Shown: positions 30,856 through 35,600 of the stretch, one piece after another
How the letters are laid out: the number at the start of each line of letters is the position of its first letter
Position numbering within the stretch: the first letter of the stretch is position 1
Origin: Clostridiales bacterium
GTDB taxonomy: Bacteria > Bacillota > Limnochordia > Darwinibacteriales > B1SED10-159
Length of the DNA stretch: 35,600 nucleotides
Reading direction: 5' to 3'
Assembly: GCA_003551965.1 (NCBI GenBank)
Contig: PUOC01000154.1
Coordinates: forward strand, 1-35,600
The notes under the pieces: model-generated
Databases searched by the model: none
Seen by the model: only the letters and a program-made list of their open reading frames with translations
Told to the model about the DNA's origin: nothing
Made by a program: the position numbers and the translations under genes

Positions 30856-33104
30856 ATATGCCATCGGCCCGGCGGGCAGCGGCGGCAGCTACCGCGGTCT
30901 TGGTCTTGGTGGTTGTCTGGAGTGCCTGGCAGATACAACCACCCCGGCCGCAGCGGGAGGACGGACGGCCTTCGCTTTTCTCTGTCCAGGCGGCCAAAGG
31001 CCACATGGAAGCTCTGGGGCAGAAGCCGCGTATTCCCGGGGCTCCATACCATCGCGTAGCCCGGGATTATCTCCTAGAGCAATTGGAAGCTCTGGAGATG
31101 GACGTGGAGCTGCAGTCGGCTACGGTCGTCGCCGAAGATCGGCAGGCAGTTCCCTTTCGGGCCGCGGCGGTCCAGAACATCGCTGCGCGTTTAGAGGGAG
31201 AGGATTCCACAGGCACGGTTCTCTTGGCCGCCCATTATGATTCGGTCCCGACGGGCCCTGGAGCAGGCGATGATCTGCTGGGAGTGGCAGCCCTGCTGGA
31301 AACGGCTCGGGCTCTGCGCCATGTGGGTATTCTGCGCAACGACATTGTCTTTCTTTTTACCGACGCCCACGAATACGGCCTTTTCGGCGCCAAGGCCTTT
31401 GCCCGCAAGCATCCGTGGACGGACGATGCCGCTGTGGTGTTCAACTTTGAAGCCCAGGGCCCCACGGGCCCGGTCTATATGTTTGAAGCGGAAGGGGCCC
31501 GGGCGGCGCTGGTCCGGGAGTTGGGGCGGGCGGTTCCCTATCCCCGTGCCGACTCGCTCAGTGCCCATGTCTATCCGCTGCTCAACTTCGACAATGATTT
31601 CCGCATCTTCCGGGAAGCCGGGCTGCCCGGTTTGGGGTTTGCTGCACTGGCTGACAGGGCCTATTACCATTCCGCCTTGGACAATCTCGACCGTCTCCAT
31701 CCGGGCAGCTTGCAGCATCAAGGATTCTATGCCATGGGTTTGGCCGAGCATTTCGGCCGCCTGGACCTGCGCGAACCGCTTCTGGATGAGGATATTGTCT
31801 ACTTTAATTGGGGTCCCTTCTTTGTGCATTACCCTGCGGCCTGGGCCCTTCCCCTTGCCGTTCTTTCCGCTGTGCTGGCAGCGGTTCTGGTGGTGTGGGG
31901 TGCTGCCGCGGGACAGCTGGCGCTCAGCCGGGTTTTGACAGCACTCCTGGTCCAGATCCTTATGCTGGCTGTGGGAATCGCGGCGGTATATGGCATCGCC
32001 GGGTGGTTGGAGCTCAGCCCCCGCAGTTACGGAAGTTCGTGGTACTATGCGGGATTTCTGCTCCTGGGACTGGCGGCTGCCTTGGCTGCCGCGTCCGTGC
32101 GGAAACTGGACACACGCCATCTTCTCGGCGGGGCCGTTGCGCTGTTGGGGCTGGGTGCGTTGAGCATGGCATTCCTGCTGCCTCTGGGCAGTCATCTGCT
32201 GACCTGGCCGGCCCTGGCCGGAGCGGCGGCGCTGTTGCTGACGCTCGGCATCGGGAACAGCGGCGGCGAGGCACTGCACCGGTCCGCGGCTGTGTTGGCG
32301 GTTCTGCCCGGGGTTCTGCTGGCGGCACCCTTGGTGTGGATTCTTTTTACGGCCATGACCCCTGCCTATCCGGTGCCGGGTATGGCCCTGGCAGGGACAG
32401 TGTGGGTATTGCTGCAGCCGCTCTTGCAGCCCCTTATGCGATGGGGGCGGTGGTGGCTGCCGGCGGCGGTTTTGTCTCTGGCCGCGGCCGCAATTGTGGT
32501 GGCCTACAGCGCAGGGCCCAGCCCCGAACGGCCGCAGCACTACGAGCTCTTTTATGTGGAGTCCAAAACGGAGGATACCGCCTACTGGGCCAGCAGCCAA
32601 CCTCCGGATCACCCGTGGCTGCAGCAGTATCTAGGCAGCGACCCGGAGCGGACGGTCCTAGAGCATGCCTTGCCCCACTGGGGCCCCTACTACCGAGCGG
32701 AAACGGAGCCCGTAGGCCTGGAAAGCTTCTCGGCTGCTGTGGTCGGTGAGCACAGTGAGGGCGGCCGGCGGACCTTGGACATTGAACTTTCGTCTAACCG
32801 CCAGGCCCACTCCTTTGCGGTGTATCTAGAGCCGGGCACGAAAGTCCATGGAACAGAAGTCAACGGAACCACGGTGACTGAAGGTTTTTCCGCCGACTGG
32901 ATCTGGGCCTTGGAGTGTATTGGCGTTGGCCGCGAGCCCCTGTCCCTGCGCTTTACCATTCCGGACCATGCCGAACTGGGACTGCTTGTCGTGGAACAGT
33001 CCCATACAGCACCGTTGGGTGATGTACCGCAGGATTGGATACCGCAGCCCGATTGGCCGTATTTGTCCGGTGCCGCTCTGGTTTCGCAGCAGTTTCGTTT
33101 TTAG
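30852..33104 (+). CDS. M28 family metallopeptidase with C-terminal multi-TM region
   Basis: LLAAHYDSVPTGPGAGDDLLGVAALLE, FLFTDAHEYGLFGA, YYHSALDNLD; several TM helices after about residue 320. Confidence 0.9.
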   Translation: MNMPSARRAAAAATAVLVLVVVWSAWQIQPPRPQREDGRPSLFSVQAAKGHMEALGQKPRIPGAPYHRVARDYLLEQLEALEMDVELQSATVVAEDRQAVPFRAAAVQNIAARLEGEDSTGTVLLAAHYDSVPTGPGAGDDLLGVAALLETARALRHVGILRNDIVFLFTDAHEYGLFGAKAFARKHPWTDDAAVVFNFEAQGPTGPVYMFEAEGARAALVRELGRAVPYPRADSLSAHVYPLLNFDNDFRIFREAGLPGLGFAALADRAYYHSALDNLDRLHPGSLQHQGFYAMGLAEHFGRLDLREPLLDEDIVYFNWGPFFVHYPAAWALPLAVLSAVLAAVLVVWGAAAGQLALSRVLTALLVQILMLAVGIAAVYGIAGWLELSPRSYGSSWYYAGFLLLGLAAALAAASVRKLDTRHLLGGAVALLGLGALSMAFLLPLGSHLLTWPALAGAAALLLTLGIGNSGGEALHRSAAVLAVLPGVLLAAPLVWILFTAMTPAYPVPGMALAGTVWVLLQPLLQPLMRWGRWWLPAAVLSLAAAAIVVAYSAGPSPERPQHYELFYVESKTEDTAYWASSQPPDHPWLQQYLGSDPERTVLEHALPHWGPYYRAETEPVGLESFSAAVVGEHSEGGRRTLDIELSSNRQAHSFAVYLEPGTKVHGTEVNGTTVTEGFSADWIWALECIGVGREPLSLRFTIPDHAELGLLVVEQSHTAPLGDVPQDWIPQPDWPYLSGAALVSQQFRF

Positions 33105-33127
33105 ATGGAAGAAAGGACGTGGCGGCG

Positions 33128-33784
33128 ATGCTGTTTCTTCTGGAAAAGGTAAAAGTGAACGGTATTCTGGAACTGCCCCACATGGAGATCCCCGAACAGC
33201 AGGTCACCTGCATATTCGGGGAGAGCGGCGCGGGAAAGACGACACTGCTGCGGCTTTTGAACCACTTGATCTCACCGGATCAGGGCACAGTGTATTACCG
33301 CGGGCAGAACCTGTTCGATTATGATCCCGTCGAACTGCGGCGGGAAGTGGTGATGCTGTCGCAGACGCCTATTATGTTTCCAGGCAGCATAGCCGACAAC
33401 CTGCAGCTGGGACGGCGGCTGGCGGGAAAGCTGGATGCAGATCGCAACGAACTGGCGAAGACCCTGGAGTTGGTGCGGCTGCAAAAGGGTTTAGACGAAG
33501 GCGTCGATACCCTTTCGGGAGGAGAGAAGCAGCGCTTAACCCTAGGCCGGGTTTTGCTGATGGACCCTCCGGTACTGCTGCTGGATGAGCCGTCCTCATC
33601 CCTGGATGAAGACACAGAGCGGCTGATCTTCGACCGCCTCGCACAGTTTGCCAAAGAAAAGGAGCGTTCACTGATCATGGTGACCCATGCCCGCTGGGTG
33701 GTGAATGCCTACGGGGATCAAAAGGTTGAGTTGAACCAGGGCACAATCAAGGAACAGCCAGGGGAGGGTGTTGTGGATGAATAA
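33128..33784 (+). CDS. ABC transporter ATP-binding protein (FetA-like)
   Basis: GESGAGKTT, LSGGEKQR, VLLLDEPSSSLD; ATG 33128. Confidence 0.93.
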   Translation: MLFLLEKVKVNGILELPHMEIPEQQVTCIFGESGAGKTTLLRLLNHLISPDQGTVYYRGQNLFDYDPVELRREVVMLSQTPIMFPGSIADNLQLGRRLAGKLDADRNELAKTLELVRLQKGLDEGVDTLSGGEKQRLTLGRVLLMDPPVLLLDEPSSSLDEDTERLIFDRLAQFAKEKERSLIMVTHARWVVNAYGDQKVELNQGTIKEQPGEGVVDE

Positions 33785-34577
33785 CGGCATCATTGAACTG
33801 AGCCTATGGCAGATGATTGCTTCCTATATTTTTGTGGCAGCGCTGCTGATCATTGTCAGGCTGCGGGGCATTGCCCGAGAGAAAGAGATCGTGCTTTCGA
33901 GTGTGCGCATGACAATACAGTTGGTATTCGTGGGTTATCTGCTGGTGTACGTGTTTGAGCATCCCCATCCTGCGGTGACCGGCCTGATTTGGGCGGTTAT
34001 GCTCGGCTTCGCGATCTTCAACATTTTTCAGAGGGTGAAGGTGCCTTTGAGCAGCCGGCTCAAGAGGGCAGCGGCCGCGTCCATGATCTTCGGCACCGGC
34101 GTTTCCTTGGTATATTTCGTTACGGTGGTGGTGGGCTTGTTTCCCTGGTATGATCCGCGTTACTTCATACCCATTGCCGGCATGCTGATCGGCAATTCCA
34201 TGACCGGCATTTCTTTGGGCGTCAAGAGCCTCGTGGAAACCATGAGCGACCAGCGGGACCAGGTGGAGGCAGCGCTTATGCTCGGCGCAGCGCCGGCCGC
34301 TGCCGTGAAGCCCATAGCCAACAGCGCCTTCGATTCGGCCATTCTGCCTACCATCAACTCCATGATGGGCATGGGCATTGTCTTCCTTCCCGGTATGATG
34401 ACAGGACAAATCCTTTCCGGAGAATCTCCGGTGACCGCCATCCAGTACCAAATTGCCATTATGCTGGGCATTGTCGGCAGTGTTTCGCTGACAGTGATTG
34501 TCTTTCTTTATTTGGGCAGCCGCGTGTTTTTCAATGACCGGGCCCAATTGGTGCGCAGCGAAGTTCCAGATGCATGA
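33777..34577 (+). CDS. ABC transporter permease, UPF0014/FetB family
   Basis: SSVRMTIQLVFVGYLLVYVFE...IGNSMTGISLGVKSLVE...FLPGMMTGQILSGESP; ATG 33777 overlaps the upstream gene. Confidence 0.93.
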   Translation: MNNGIIELSLWQMIASYIFVAALLIIVRLRGIAREKEIVLSSVRMTIQLVFVGYLLVYVFEHPHPAVTGLIWAVMLGFAIFNIFQRVKVPLSSRLKRAAAASMIFGTGVSLVYFVTVVVGLFPWYDPRYFIPIAGMLIGNSMTGISLGVKSLVETMSDQRDQVEAALMLGAAPAAAVKPIANSAFDSAILPTINSMMGMGIVFLPGMMTGQILSGESPVTAIQYQIAIMLGIVGSVSLTVIVFLYLGSRVFFNDRAQLVRSEVPDA

Positions 34578-34591
34578 CGGCACCCAACGCA

Positions 34592-34618
34592 TGGCTGCAT
34601 CAATGCCAGTTGCAGCCA
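34592..34618. terminator. hairpin at convergent junction
   Basis: tggctgca...tgcagcca 8-bp stem; no T tract. Confidence 0.3.
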
Positions 34619-34684
34619 GGTACCGTCGCTGCCGTGGGGTTCTCTGCCGCGCCATGCCCGCCTCGTGAGCGGTAGCCCAGTGGT

Positions 34685-35263
34685 CTAGAACCGATTGTAG
34701 AAAACGATCTCGTCCAGTGACTTTTTCGGTGCCGGCTTCGCTTCTGTTTTCGGATAGCCAAAGGCGATGATCTCCGAGGGCAGGGTGCCCGCAGGCAGAC
34801 CCAAAAGCGCGGCGACCTCATCCACTGCAAAGAGCGATACCCAGCAGGAGCCGACTCCCTGCTCGAGGGCGGCTAGAACCATGTGGCTGCCGGGGATTTT
34901 CGTCTGGTGTTCTTCTTGGTGCAGTTTCCGGTACAGTTCGGTTTCGAGCTGTTCGATTTCTGCGCTCCGCTCGGGGAATCTGGCTTTCTGCACGTCTCGG
35001 CCGCCGCGACGGCCGGGCACCGCTGTGGTGCAGAGTACGATGAGAAAGCTAGCCCCGGCTATCCACGCTTGATCATAGGCTGCTTTGGAGATCGCTGCAA
35101 TCAAGGCTTTGTCGGTAATGACTCCGAATTTCCAAGGCTGTTCATTGCCGCCCGATGGCGATAACCGTCCGGCCTCCAAAATATGGCGTATGGTTTCCTT
35201 GGGAACGTTCTTCTCCGCAAAACTGCGCACGCTGCGCCGTTTTGCCAATAGATTGATGACCAA
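34685..35263 (-). CDS. nitroreductase family protein
   Basis: LAKRRSVRSFAEKNVPKETIRHILEAGRLSPSGGNEQPWKFGVITD. Confidence 0.94.
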   Translation of the reverse strand: MVINLLAKRRSVRSFAEKNVPKETIRHILEAGRLSPSGGNEQPWKFGVITDKALIAAISKAAYDQAWIAGASFLIVLCTTAVPGRRGGRDVQKARFPERSAEIEQLETELYRKLHQEEHQTKIPGSHMVLAALEQGVGSCWVSLFAVDEVAALLGLPAGTLPSEIIAFGYPKTEAKPAPKKSLDEIVFYNRF

Positions 35264-35494
35264 TGCTGTCCCTCCTCAGGATATGACTGCCGGGATAAGG
35301 GCGCGCAGACCTGCCGCCGGTGTTGTTCTCGGCCATCCAAACGAGTCTGTTTCACAGTTCCACGTCTCTGTCTTTTTTACCTGCAGCCCGGGGCGAGGAT
35401 TATGGTTGCGGAGGCGAGGCCGCGTTGTCCCGGTGCAAAACCCCGGGGCGTTTTCTTTTTTACGGACCCTTAACAAGAAAAATGGCAAAAGCCC

Positions 35495-35524
35495 TTGCAT
35501 AAAATTACGCAGGAGTAGTATAAT
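35495..35524 (+). promoter_or_regulatory. sigma-A-type promoter for a gene beyond the right edge
   Basis: TTGCAT - 18 nt - TATAAT; leader ends in ggaggtgcatacaaa at the window end. Confidence 0.7.
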
Positions 35525-35600
35525 AAACCACAATGATGGATCAAGCCGCAACAACAGCGATAGCTGTTTAAGACAGTGCGCAGACGGAGGTGCATACAAA

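Noticed and set aside
31191-32612. 473-aa minus-strand ORF
   Set aside because: Antisense to the M28 peptidase; Gln/Arg/Pro/His-rich shadow ORF.

Overview
35.6 kb of GC-rich bacterial chromosome. Gene style (M16 and M28 peptidases, LysO, YhfC-like and DUF2164 proteins, frequent TTG/GTG starts) suggests Bacillota, but that is inference. About 33 protein-coding genes are supported. They are mostly metabolic, transport and peptidase genes in short operons. I saw no rRNA, tRNA, CRISPR array, transposase, phage or recognisable defence locus. Left to right: MFS transporter (cut by the window edge); YhfC-like gene with two in-frame stops; unknown membrane protein; LiaF-like TM protein; SDR oxidoreductase; THUMP-type RNA methyltransferase; flavodoxin + TetR; ECF sigma / soluble zinc anti-sigma / two small related proteins; pirin; radical SAM protein; cyclophilin; galactose mutarotase; a hypothetical gene that looks frameshifted; MFS - anchored S1C protease - nicotinamidase - DUF2164 - nucleoside phosphorylase; GH2 beta-galactosidase - split LysO; GNAT-SnoaL fusion - metallophosphoesterase; HGSGDI-repeat protein - methyltransferase - NUDIX; M16 pair; GNAT - M28 membrane peptidase - FetAB-like ABC exporter; nitroreductase; and a promoter/leader running off the right edge. 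Best leads are the ECF-sigma module with a candidate self-regulating promoter (TGAACC-N16-CGATA), a minus-strand gene whose two coding frames meet at an AAAGGGGG run, and the YhfC-like gene with two in-frame stops. No clearly new system is proven by the sequence alone.
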